Shown here one piece after another: positions 1-13,400 of a stretch of 64,000 bases of DNA. The number at the start of each line of letters is the position of its first letter. Position 1 is the stretch's first letter. The position numbers and the translations under genes were made by a program. This DNA comes from Bolinopsis microptera (lineage: Eukaryota > Ctenophora > Tentaculata > Lobata > Bolinopsidae), in NCBI RefSeq assembly GCF_026151205.1, contig NC_087079.1:13045945-13109944 (forward strand), written 5' to 3'. The notes beneath the pieces are model-generated. The model was not told the DNA's origin, searched no databases, and saw only the letters and a list, made by a program, of their open reading frames with translations.

Positions 1-2950
1 ATATTACTCTGTGCCCGTCGCGTGTATCACGTACAGCATTGGAGAGGAACACTCAGGCCATGCTGTTATCATTTTTGATTCAATCTCACCTCAACACGTC
101 TATTCTTAGAGTTTTCTTGCACAAAATAATCACAACAAATAATGATCTGTGTAGTGTCCCTACACTAGCGCTGATGATGAACACTGACCTCTGTTATTAT
201 TACTTACTACAGTCTCGTGTAAAATACCGGCCTGTACGCGTTATTATAAACAGTTGTCTGGCTTCAGCGTGTAGACTTCCGCCGTGATTCATGCACGGAT
301 TGGACCCTTGTTGAACTGAAATACACTCTTTGCCCGTTTTACGACCAAGGGGACTACACTTTCTGGCAAATTTTAAACAAAATTAGGACCGAACCAAATG
401 ATGATTTAACTGTCCCCCACCCTTGGTACCTCCGAACCCTCGCACGAGGTCTGTTTGTCGGTAGACGCGTGCCTACTCGAGCCGGGCTGAACTTGCTCGT
501 CAAGTTTGTTGTTTAGGATCTTGTGAGAAATGTTTGGATCGTGCGGAATGTGTCGGCTGGTGGTTGTTCAGGAACTTTGCACCGTTTTAAACGTCACATT
601 CCCCGTTCGTTCCCACCACATATTATTACCAATTATCGCTTTCGGCTGTCAACAGTGAAAAAATACCTTTAAAAATGCGGTCATTCCGGAAGTTTTAGCG
701 CTGATCTCCGTACATTTTGTGAAAGTTATAATTAGCTTAAGGACCCTCTATCTCTCCTCTCTCTTTCTCTCTTTCTCTAGCAAATACTAATTTTACAAGA
801 AACATTACATCATGTGCTAGTGCAGATCTCCACTGAGGGGGTCCCTCGCTAGCAGCGCTGCGCTCGATTTATTGTGCATTACGTCAGATTTAAATCTGTT
901 TTTCTCTCTTATATAGAGAGAGGGAGAAGGGCTGGCTGTTCAAATTAGTGGGATGTCTGGAGATTGTGGTGGTATGACCTAGTTGGTGGAGGGTTAAGAC
1001 CTGTGGAGCTGATCCTCCCAGACAGCTAGCTCCACAAGGGTAATGAGCATTTTGGAGAGGTCAGGGCTGTTAGTTCTGATTGTAATCGAGAGAGGGCTGT
1101 ATTGTGGTGGTGGAGCTGGAGTATTCTGACAAATGGTAATTGGGGACTGCTGACATGTGCTGCCATCTTGACGACCAACTTTCGTATTTTGTAATCTTAT
1201 TCAGATTTCAGAGAGTATGGTCAGAGCGCACCATTGGTCATGGTGGAAGCACCGCATTGAAAATTCTAACCTAATCATGAAAATTACTATAATTTTGTTG
1301 CGCAGAGTAAAGTTTTCTAGTACCGTAAAATTAAGGGTGAGTGCAGTTCATTGCTCGTTCTCGGGCATGATGACACCCGTTCTTAATTTGCTCCAAATCT
1401 CGTCAGTTGGTACACCTGTACTTTCAGCCAATGACAAGCTCAGAACTAATGTCACGTGGGCGTGTTATCGTCACGTGACCCTAAGAACCAGTGTAATAGG
1501 GGACCTTGTTATACACTAACCGGAGCTGGGCGGGGGTCTTCTATCAATTGACAAATTGTAACTGAGTGACTTGTAGCGTCAGGATATTGCAGTGATTTAA
1601 ACTTCTAGAAATTACTTTGGATAAGTGTAAATCTTATTATGGGTGTTAGTAAGTGTCGATAAGGGCGGAGTGTGTTACTTCTTGGATATTGACTCCTTCG
1701 TAAATTATTGTGCCTGGAGAATGAGAGCTGGAGGGTTGATAGAGTACAGGCAGCTGTCCTTCATTAGGTGTTTTATAGCGATTAATATGCTCGTGTATTT
1801 ATAAAAGTGGAGTATGTGCCGTTTAGTTAGGCTCCTCCTCCAGTTACTAAACATTAAACAATAACGACAAACCCTGAAGCAGCGTTATTTTAGCGCCGAA
1901 TCCTGACTATACTTCGTGTTTTATTCATATTGTGAATCCTTAGGTTGGAATTATCTAATTTGGTTGGTTTCTGTGCACCTCTTATTATTCAAAGAGTTGA
2001 GTCGAGAGCATTATGGGAAAGTTCTGCGTAAAAGCGCAACTTGGGTACAATTTGTCTTGGAAAGTAACATTTTTTAAATTAAATTTATATAGATTATTGC
2101 AACAGTTTCTTAGATGTCGTCTCGCATTAAAGTTATAAATAAACCCGTCGAATAATAAAGAAACTTCTAGAACATAGAAATTCTTAAAAACACTGTCAGT
2201 AGGTATGGAAACGCAAAAACAAAAACAAAAGTCAGATCATGATTAGTTTTGAAATTTCTATGTAGTGGTTCAGAAACATATGATCTCAGAGAACATCTTT
2301 TGTTCTCATATTATTAATATGTTCTACATCAAGGCCAAGGCTCATTTACTAACCCTACGCCTTGGTACAATAATTTGTCTTCCCGTTCTCCTTCGTAAAA
2401 TGAAAGAGATCCTGTAAAATGTCTAAATTAGGACATCCTAGGTCATCTTTACCTCCTCGGAGTATTCTGACGGCTAATGAACTAAAGTCATTATATTTTA
2501 ACCTATCTAATGAGGCTAATTTTTCTCGAATATGCAGTTTGCATCATAATTGAAAAGTGACTTTTTTCTCATGACTAAAAAGACTTTCTCCTCAAGTGAT
2601 GATCTAACAGCATTTCCGAGATTAAGCCCTCCCACGCTGCAAAACATATCGCAGCTCTCAATCCACGAATTAGGCTCCAGCAACACTTCTTTTATTATGT
2701 ACAGTATATTCTGTAACTGTAGTGCTGGAGCGATGACTTGTCTCACCACCGTAATGTGTTATTCTTTATTGATTGGCAAGCAAGCTGATCAAGAGTTAAA
2801 ACTGTGGCGTTATTGTCACTCAAAATCTAGCTTGTATACGATGCAATATGATCACAGGAGGCATGGATTCGATAAGAAAGGATGCTTTTTAGCCGAAGGA
2901 TCGTACATGTAAATGTGGATGAGTTTTATTGGCAACTAAACCCTGCAAAA
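1..2950. other. No gene supported; AT-rich non-coding stretch
   Basis: Six-frame reading gives only short ORFs (up to about 120 codons) without recognisable domains or convincing splice sites joining them. Short CT-rich and GA-rich runs occur near 750-780 and 905-930. Upstream exons of the NPHP3-like gene that starts to be recognisable at 4445 could lie here, but I could not identify one. Confidence 0.4.
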
Positions 2951-2951
2951 A

Positions 2952-3560
2952 GTTCACTCGATTCCTTGAGGTCTCCTTGGATTGACTGGATCCGAGATTT
3001 AGACATTAAGTCTTGATTTTTGGCGAACAAATTTTTCGGGAACTAACTTCACGGCTGCAAATAATTACTTTCATTGAAAAACTCTGGGATAAACATTATG
3101 ACTTAATCCAGGAACTGAGGAACTGGTCGACAACCCCCAGTTACAGTTACAAAAACCCTTTTCATTTGTCCAAAATGTAAATTGTAATGAGTTTTACTAT
3201 GAAATCATCCGGGAATAAGTTCACTTGATTACTAAAGGTCTGTTTCGACAGGCTGGTGCTACGTCTTAGACTTAAAGTCTTTTAGATTACAGCCCTCCAG
3301 ACTGTTGTAATGCCAAATATAAATTAAACGCCAAACAGCTACTGAAATACATGTCTGTTGAAGATAAGTCGTAAATCCAAGATTGTGTCAAATTCGAAAA
3401 TTCTTAAAATCTATCAAAACTCATTCAATCAGTATTAAATCATAATGAGTTAAATTGTGAGGTAACCCTGTCACAACCCTGGAATAAGTTCACTTGATTC
3501 CCGAAGGTCTGTTTCGAGTGACTGGTTCTACGACTTAGACTTAAACTCATGTTTTTAGAC
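2952..3560. repeat. Degenerate tandem repeat, about 268-bp period, three copies
   Basis: A block beginning GTTCACTYGATT and continuing to TTAGACWTWAAGTC recurs at 2952, 3219 and 3488, a spacing of 267 and 269 bases. The copies are diverged, the first most so. No ORF crosses them. Confidence 0.6.
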
Positions 3561-4444
3561 TATAGTAACACTTTAAAATACAAATTTAACGCCTTGAACA
3601 CTTGAACAGCAACTGCTTTTCCTGTCTATGAAATTATGACGACACTTGCCAGAATCTTTCTTACGGCTTTCGACTAGACGCCATGTCTATTTCAAATAGA
3701 CACAATGTCTACAAAAATAACAAATATTGGTGATCATAGTAACATGTTGTGTTCCCCTCCCTGGCTTGGGTTGAGAAGAAATCTTGCTTACTGAATTATC
3801 CGCTCGATTCTCACCTCTCAGAAATACTGCTAAAATTTACTTTAAAGTATTGACGTACCCGGAGAACAAGGTCCCAAGTGAAAACAATAATTAATACAAT
3901 TTATTACGTGGGTTAACCCAATGACGTAGAATCACTACGTAAATGGACATAATAATAGAAGTATTATCATCGAACTTTCGTCTGAGTGGAGAATGAAATT
4001 TATTGTTAGGGTCAGTCACTGATTAAATTTCTCAATTTCGATGTGATGACTTGATCCCCACATAGCTTACTCTACTGTAACCCGGGTCTGTATTTTTTGG
4101 TAACATCTGCGGACGAACTGTGGTTACCTCCAACTTTCGCTAAGTAATATCAGCTAAATTTGCTAAATTCTTATGTACATGTAAGTTCTTATGTACATGT
4201 CCATTGTTCATGAGTCGCTTTAGATGGCTTGAACTGAATCTTTAGATTTTGAGTTCTCTTTGGCTATAAACATGTAAAGCGATGTATAAATTTCTAGTTA
4301 TATTATTATTAAATAATGCAACTACACGATTACAAATAAAATAATATCACCACCCCATCTTCAATCTCTCAATGCTAAATCCCTCCTCACTCCTATCTAA
4401 CAAACTTATTAAATTACCATGCTAACTTCACACTCTTATTACAG

Positions 4445-7400
4445 ACAGCGACGTGATGGTGCACCTGCCTCATCTACCACAAGCCCTGACCGAGCGAATA
4501 CACAACCTCAAACCTGAGAAGAGAGAGGTGATAAGTGATAACTAGCTGTTATTCTCACCAACTTTTACATTTTTAAAGTTATTTATCTTTACCCCTTGCT
4601 ACTTTTTGAGAAAAATATTTCTCTTTGATTATTATAAGTTATATTATGTAAAATATACACTGTGAAGGGAGTATAATATTATATTTATAATTTATATTGG
4701 GTAAAACTTGTAAGGATTCTTGTAAGGATTGCTTGTCTTAATACGGACTTGTGGTCGTCTTCACATTGTAAATATAGCACAATTCCGTTCTACTTCACAA
4801 AATACTAAGTTTCATGGTCCATCCGTCATTGGTGAAATATACTAAAAATAGACCTGCAAAAACTTAGGTCACTCGCCATAATAAGAAGAAGTTCCTTCAC
4901 TGTCCCATCTTTCAAGAAAATTACAGATATGACACATATCCATGTAGAGTATCTTGGAGGATTCTAAAGATAGCTACATGTGTCGGTTGTGACGTGAAAA
5001 ACACACGTTATCAAGACGTCTTTGAACGTAATAAACCGCTGATAATTAAGCTGATTAACGATTTAATCTCTAGTCTAGTTAGTATGATGTGCGTGACGTG
5101 AGTTGTTTGCTACTCAGCTTGCAAACTTTGTGGGACGATAATAATTGTGCTGACGAAACAGTAAACAGTAAGCAGAATAGTAAACAGTAAGCAGAATAGT
5201 AAACTTACGTGAACGTTTTTCACGGTGTTCACTTAAACTGCATGTGATGTGACGTGAGCTGATTAAACAGTTTATTTCCATAATATGGTGCTGCTATAAA
5301 GGGGGCTGTGACTCACATTTGTCTTGGCACATTGGCAAGTTGGAGCGAGTTATTCTTGTGTGAGATGTCAAAACAAATGGGCAATTCCACGGTAAGGTTC
5401 CACTTGGTGAAAATGAAAAATGTTAAGATAGGCACCTAAATTTGGTTAAAATATGTTCATTAGACTCTTAACCTTACAGGTCAACAAAAGTTTTTTGTTT
5501 CATATTGCATTAACTTTTGATTTTTCTCATTCAAAGGAACACTACTCGGAAATGAAAAAAATCATTCAAATTTTCAAAGGGCCATAGTTTGGGTATGCAG
5601 CAATATTTCTCTATGAAATTCCATACACTTAAGCATAGGCATAAGAATGAGAGCCATGCAAAGTTTCAAAACCGTTACTCAAATACTTTTTCTAAAAAAT
5701 TTCCACAAAGATGGTGTCGCGTCTGTCACAAAATTAAGCAAAAAAGTTTTTTCAGAGCCACATAGTGCTATTTATATTCAAAAAACCACTGTAACCTATC
5801 TCTTCTGAAGGTAAGGGAGTACCGTAGAAATTATCAGGCTTGTATCTTTTAAGAAAAAAATTTTGGAAGGGGGGTCCCAACTTGTCGCGTCCGTCACATT
5901 TTTTTGAAAATGCTCCAAAAAATCTTTTAACAGACTTTAAATGCATTTTTGTTAAAGCTGAGACCGTTCTTAACAAAACGATGTTGTCAAATCGAAAATT
6001 GGACAGAAAATGACTGAGTTATGTATAATTTTGTATATATGCCCATATATGGGCGTACGGCTCACTTTTAGCCATTATTATCCATATTTCCATTATTTTG
6101 ACTAAAACCAAGACAAATTGAAGTCAAATAAGGTTTGACTATGTTGACTAGACTATCAAATAACATCATATACAATTCAATAATTAAATTTACTGAGTTT
6201 TGCCATTTTATTTGCCTTAACCTTTTTCAGGGGTAAAAGGCACAAAAAATGGACTTTACCCTATTTTCGCATATTTTTGAAGTAAAAATTCAATATCTTC
6301 CACATTTTAAACACTAAAGTAATGAAACTTTTGGGAGATGGTCTCAACAGTGTGATGTGTTGAACAGAAATGAATGTTTTACCAGAGTTATAAATTTGTT
6401 CAAGTAGAGAAATAATTGCTGCCCCTAGATTGATACCCTCGCGTATGCCCAAAATGGACGATTTTGGCTATTGCAGACCTCGTGGAAGTACCAGCGGCCT
6501 AAAAATTTGCATAAATATAGAATGAAGGTCACTGAACAAGATAAAAGTGTCAAATAGAAGATTTGGAGAAATTGAAAAAAAAACGTGTGTCCGTCACAGT
6601 CACGTCTGTCACAATTTGAAAATGGCGCCACGCAAACAAAAATTGAGCAATCTCCAAAACAATGGTATCTCAGAAATCCCTAAACCTTTTTCTATCACTG
6701 CATGTCCAAATTAGAGATAATAGATAACGTTTTGAGATAGATTTGGGTACCTTCTGAGTAGACACCCACAAAAAGTGTCATATTTAAGTCGCGTCCGTCA
6801 CAGGGGTGCTATCTCAGAAAGTAATAATGGTAGGGGTCTGAAATTTTCACACAACCTATAGAAAGGTTAAATGTGGACTAATAAATAGTTTAAGCTGATA
6901 TAGAAGCAACATCCTGAGCACAACATTCGTTTGAACTTTTAAAAATGGCATAATCGTGGTGTCCGTCACGGTGGAATTGCCCAAATATCACATACGGATC
7001 GGTTTGGCAGGAATGTAAGTCCGATATATTTGTCGTGCAGTACTAATTATAGAGCCATCGGAATATAGCATATATTATCATGAACCCCCTCCAACAATCA
7101 CACATTTATGTTTAAATATATTGAGCTGACATTTTCTTTGATTATTATTTATTATTGTACTGAAAATAAAGTAAACCGCACTATGAAATACATGGCAAAT
7201 TAATCAGACTGATCACTATTGCATGGGATCTACAGATTATGTGAATTTATCCTGCATATTTAATGATAAACTAATTATAGCACTTTAAGTGTTCGGGAAT
7301 TTTCTTAAGAACATGAACTGTTAAAATTGTGACCGTCCTAAGACGGTTTTGATTTAAGAAACCATGGGTTTAACTCATCTATAATAATAACCATCATTTT

Positions 7401-10400
7401 GATCATTACGCCATCTAGCACCCAATCTGTTAAAAGTGTTTTCTCTAGAATGTGTATTATTTAAATTATCTCCGGATATAATCTTATATAATGTGAACAT
7501 CATTAGTGGGGTTAATTAATTAATTAGTGGGGTTAATTATATGAGAAACCGTGGGTATTATACAAGTCATTTAATAACCATTATTTCAGATGATTTTAGC
7601 GCACCATCTGTTCGAAGCCAGGAACGGAGATACAAGTCGGTTAGCTAACTTTGGGTCCGATCTGATCGTGGGTTTAAATCAGCACGCTGCGTCCATTGGT
7701 CAACCTAAACATAAGGTACGTTCAGTTGAAAACTCTTCTTAACGTTTTTAACTATTTTTATAGCTGTTGTACGTTTTTTGTATTTATTTACCATTTTACA
7801 TGTATTTTTAGCTGTATTATTCTCCGTGAGTCGTGGCATAGATCAAAGTACTTGTATTATGACCAATAAATCAATTTTGTAAACATTGAAAGATGTTACG
7901 TACGATATTGGTTGCAGAGAGCTTGCGTGCTGTATATTATTATATAGTAATAATATGATATTTTTTTACTTTAACACTTTTTTACTTTTAATACTTTCAA
8001 CACTACTAGTGGTATAGATATAACAAATAATTTGAGGAAACGATGTAACAGAGTCGATATATTTTAATGTTGCCATGGGGTCATCGTGGTCCGGTAGTTT
8101 CATTGCGTCCTAATATAGTGAATGAAAAGAGCTGCAGGAATCACTCTGTGTGTGTGTCACTTACTGTGTTATTTGTACCAATTGTAGTGTTTGGGGTTGC
8201 AGGATCCCGACTCCAATTGTCTTATTGTTTTGACTCCTTCTGCAGCGAAAAATATGAGATCATCTCGAGTACCCGCTCTTTGTACAAAATACCCCTAGAA
8301 ACCACTCGTAGAACTAGACATCTACATTAAGGAGCATCAAACGAAACTTAAGGGATTAGGGATATCCCTTATATATAATATACTCCCTTATATATTTACT
8401 CTAGACTAATACTAATACTTGATGAATTTATTCAGTGAAACTCCATTTTCGGGTATGAAAGAAATGTAGCATCTCAATCAATTGTTATATCGTTATAATG
8501 TGTCGTGTCCCAGCTATCTCCCTTACTCCCTTATAATAGAATGTCGCAAAAAGATTGTTGAATCGGAGATAATATGTGCGATATTGTTTTCATCCCGCGT
8601 ACTGATTTGCCAAATCTTCACCATCACTGCAGCTGCATTACTCAAAATCTGAAAATCAATTTCCAAGAAACAGAAGGTTAATCGATTTAAAATCTAAGTA
8701 CATATCATATTATTATTATCTCAGATTATAGTACAGTGCGGGCGAAGATTATACCAGCATGGAAAAGTTAGCAACATTTAACGTTAACATGACATTTGTT
8801 TACATTTTTCATCGAGTAATCTCATCAGACCGCCATACCCTTCCTTTTAAAACACAATCATGTACTCGGTATTGTAATTTTACATAAATCTAATGGAAAC
8901 CCTACAAAGGGTCATGTAATAACTCTGCACAACATTCTTTTCATACCAAAGCTACCAATCACGTAGCCGAACCAGTGGCACGGGTCACCGATCCACCTAT
9001 CAGCTCTCAGTTTAGTACCTAGGCTGTGAAAAGGAAAACCGTGTCTATCATCTTACTTCGACCAAGGTGTATCGGAACTAGCTCTGCTCGGGCGTCAGTA
9101 AATTCTTTTAGTTGTGCTCTGGAATTTAATACGTTCTACTGTTACATGTTGAAGTTTGTGTATAATTTTATGCACATAGTGAATAATATGTGAGTGTATA
9201 GTTTACATATCGTATATTATATATACTTACAATATTATATACCAGTAGTTGCGTGGAACACAACTTTTCTTAAGCTAATGTAATGTTAATCATCCAACTT
9301 TACTAACAAATTCTGGGATGTATAGTAAGATGCACTGCATATTTCATGACATGAAAACTTGTTCAAAACACATTTGTATGCAGTGTACAGTATGATAAAG
9401 AAAATAGTCTGCAATATCAATTTTGTGTATTATACTACTATGTCAAAGTCTAATTGGAAGGCTTGGTTGCCGTCTATTACCTCTTGCACTTCACATACGG
9501 CATGGTCCGGGATGATAATGTCCACGTTTTGCCATTTCAAAAATAAAAGGGTCATTGTGTTATCTTGTCAATTCAATTAAAGGAGAACTTTCACTATGAC
9601 CATTCAAATTTCTTCTTTCTTGTTCAGCTTTAATTAATTTCAGTGCCTGCCGAACTCCCACTTTTTAGAACGGGCGTGTGTTAAAAGATATATTGTTCTT
9701 CTGTTCTTTAGAACACTGTCTAGGTAGCAACTTACATGGATCAATTTTTGGGCGGAATTCAATTAATTATTTCTTTATCTGCTGCTTCTTAAGAATTTCT
9801 ACTTTGCGTAACGCGCTAAAGCATAATCATACACCACCAACCACTACTAACAAAGCGCGCGCATTTTGTAAATCGTGCGCGCGCGCGTGGTTACGCCCGT
9901 TCGTTCGTACCGACAAAACATAAATAAACAAACGTGATCCCTTTGATCGAAACACTTTATTTACTCTTTATTTTCAGCCTATAATGCTGATAAGTGGTGA
10001 ACAAGGGTGCGGCAAGTCGACCCTCCTGTCCAGATGGGCTCTGCAGTACGGCAACAATTCGGATATTCCTCTGATAACACACTACATCGGATGCAGCAAC
10101 TACAGTCGTGATCTTTCTCATGTGCGTATCCAATGTGTCGCTTAGCAAATATTGTAAACAAACTCCTTTTCACCATCACGTAATTCTTTTATCAGCAGGA
10201 ATGCATTTTCCTTGTTTTGGGTGTTTTACTTTAGGATAAGACAAATACGTAACACCAAGCTTTTGCGTCATCAAGTTTATACGTAATTTTTTTATTTACC
10301 GTTTCATTTGCATATGATTCCTTCCGCACAATGGTCATATATCACCAATTATCGCACAATCCATGATGCACGCACATCATACAAACAGAGTCCTGCTCCA

Positions 10401-13400
10401 CGCTAGTGAACTAGTGATCTCTAGGATCTAATCGCTGCTGCACCTTAAACGTTTTATCAGATCATGACACAACATCTGTTGTTGGTCACTAATGACTTTC
10501 TATAACTGGTAATTTCTTCAGATGCTGGAGAACGTGCTACAAATTCTAGGCGTGGATATTGATGAGAGCGGTGGAGAAGATCAGCTGATGACCGAATGTA
10601 CCAGGAAACAGTGGAGCTCGCTTCAGGTTTGCAGGATTGTGCCAATCATTAACTCAATTAAAGCCTTATGTTGCGTGCACGTATTTCAATTATAGCCATT
10701 TTGCGTCAGCCGTGACATTTTGTCATTAGTGTTTATGTAATTGCAGTGTCAGACACTTAGACAGGCCTTTTTTCGGCTGACATAGGAAGGAGTAAAGAAC
10801 TTGTAGCGACATATCGTCATTGTACAGAACCTTTATCCTAATCACTTCCGTTAAAAAATCATTAACAAATGAAAAATGTCATCAGCTGTCATAGTTCATT
10901 CGTTAATGATTTGTTAACGGAAGTGCTACCAGACTATCATTCAAATTGGTAAAATGAAAACCTGCCACAAATTAATTCAAACCTCGTCACCAGGACAACA
11001 TCGAGCTGTTTAACCGGGTAGTACAGGCCAAGGAACAGAAGTTCGTCCTGGCTATAGACTGTCTGGAGAGCCTGTCAGCTGACAGTGACCACGCCCACGT
11101 GTTGGAGGACTTCACGTGGTTACCAAACAACATTCCAGACACGTGCAGAATCATCATCACGTGTACAACTAACTCGCCGCAGTATCAGAACTTTACTGAG
11201 AACTACAACAGTAAGGTAAGGGTCTGAGACGGAATATTCCTTTGAACTGTGTTATTTTTTTAAAGAAATTCAAAAAATTCCCGTAGAAAACATTAGAAGA
11301 TCAAAAAATCCACCTTGACATGACACAGACATTTTATTAACCTTCTCGACCCATTTCATTACGTCTTATTATAAACTAGGGAGAAAATAACCATGTCGAG
11401 TATCACATGGGCGGAATATCAGACGTGGAACAGAGGAAAATAGTGGTACAGAAACACCTGGAAACATATTGCAAACATCTGGATCCTCAACAGCTCAATA
11501 CCATTTGTAACACCAGTCTCAGTCACAACCCTATGTATCTGGTACGAGAATATATTATTATAGCGCCAATTTTAAATGTTTTGTTGTATTCCCAATTCCA
11601 GACAGGTGGAATAATATTTGATTTTAGGAAATATTCTCCATCTTTATCTACCAAAATAATCAGCCCATCTGCTATCTAAAACGTGAATTTATAACAATTT
11701 CAATTTAATTTAAGTTGGATATATTTACGACACACCACATGTTTAAAAACAGGTGTGGTTATTTTATGTGGTATCCCAGGTCGCTGTGGCAAACGAACTC
11801 AGGGTATTCGGTATCTACGAAAAGGTAGATGCTCAGATAGAATCCATTGTGGAGGTAAGATATATTAATTTGTTGATAAAATCAAAATATTTACAATATT
11901 TACATGAATTCACACTATTTACATTATAAGTCTTTGGAATTGATACCATTATATTAATAGAATAGCTCGTATAGGACTCACGAAATTGTAAAAATTAGAG
12001 CCGACATTTTTCTCAGCTATTAATAGCATCTGTTGAGAGGTAACAAATTAGTAACACAACTAAAGAAAATCACATAAACACTAATAATTCTAAGCCATCT
12101 AATAGCGATTCGGGACGGCGACTTGCCTAAAAATAAAACGGAGTAAACTAACTGTTCAGAATGTGTCACTTTATGGCCGACTAACAATTATATCTATTTA
12201 TAACTGTATATTATACATATATTAGGTCTATAATATATGTTAGGCCTAACTAAATATATATTAGGCCTAACCACGACCTGCTAATTGGTCCGGTCCATGT
12301 CTATGAAGATCATGAAAAGGAAGAAGTAAATAACGAAAGGTAGAGTAATGGTCAGGACTGTTAGACTGAGAATACTCTGAGATTTTGAGCTGTGACAATC
12401 CCTTATCTCTTTTATCCTTTGGAATCTGAAATATTTACTCGATAAAACATTAATATTCCTCGTATAATTTATGATCGCACCTTCCAACTAGCGGTTAAAG
12501 TTTGCCTCCCTACCGACAAAAAGAGTTCCTAACCTGAACTCGAGCTCCTTGATTCGTCTCGCAATCTTGTCGTTTCCATTTTCCAGTGTGAACTCCATGT
12601 CCTTGTACTCATCTTCTTCTTTCATTTCGTGGTGAACTATTTGTGCTAGGATCTTCTGTAGGAAATGAAACAACTTTAAGGAAACGTCCAAAACGAGAAA
12701 ACAAGTGAGCTAGAATATTCTGAAAAAGCAAGAATTTTAATATTGGTTACTTCGCGATTATTCTGATAAGAAAGGTCTAACTAAGCGTATGATTGCCGAT
12801 CTGTGATGACGTAATAGTCCGGCAGTCTCTCGGCACCACTAAGACGGGAAGCTAAAGATGGATTCTGACGCGGACTACCCATACCAAATGAAGCGGTCTA
12901 TGACTGACCCTGAACAACAGTGACTTAGTGTGACTAACCTGCCTATCGGGCTCTAGAGAGTAGTACTGAGGCTGTTTCCTGATGTTGCGGTGAGTAATCA
13001 GGTTCATCATGGGAGCGGGAGGCGGTGCACCTCTCAACCGCATCGGAGCAGAACTGTGACTGCCCGGCATCGCTAAAGTTCCTGGTTTTAACTTGCCGTG
13101 TTTTAAGTTCCTGGTTGTGGTGATCTAAGTCTGTGTGACGTTTATAGAACAGAGAACAAAAGGATAGTGTTAGTAGTAAGTAGAGTCTTGTGAGCTAGCG
13201 GAAAAAGAGCAGACAAAGTGTGGAGTAGACAAAGTGTGGAGTAGACAAAGTGTGGAGCAGGCGGAGATCCAGTGTGCTCACTGCAGCTCCTGATACTAGA
13301 GAGCGGGAGGCAGTGTAACAATGCAGCGTCTTATTATTATTCATGCTCCGGTATAGTGCCCCGGTTTATATTCCTACATTATGAAGATGAGGCTGAAATT

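Noticed and set aside
2516..2912. Overlapping ORFs on both strands (120 and 77 codons) as a gene or an upstream exon of the NPHP3-like gene
   Set aside because: No recognisable domain, no clear splice sites in a usable phase, and the two strands are equally open.
12488..12691. Coiled-coil ORF ending at TAG 12488 as a complete single-exon gene
   Set aside because: The start codon lies in what looks like the intron before the acceptor at 12655, and splicing at 12534 gives a coherent longer protein with a membrane tail; the short form may still be an isoform.
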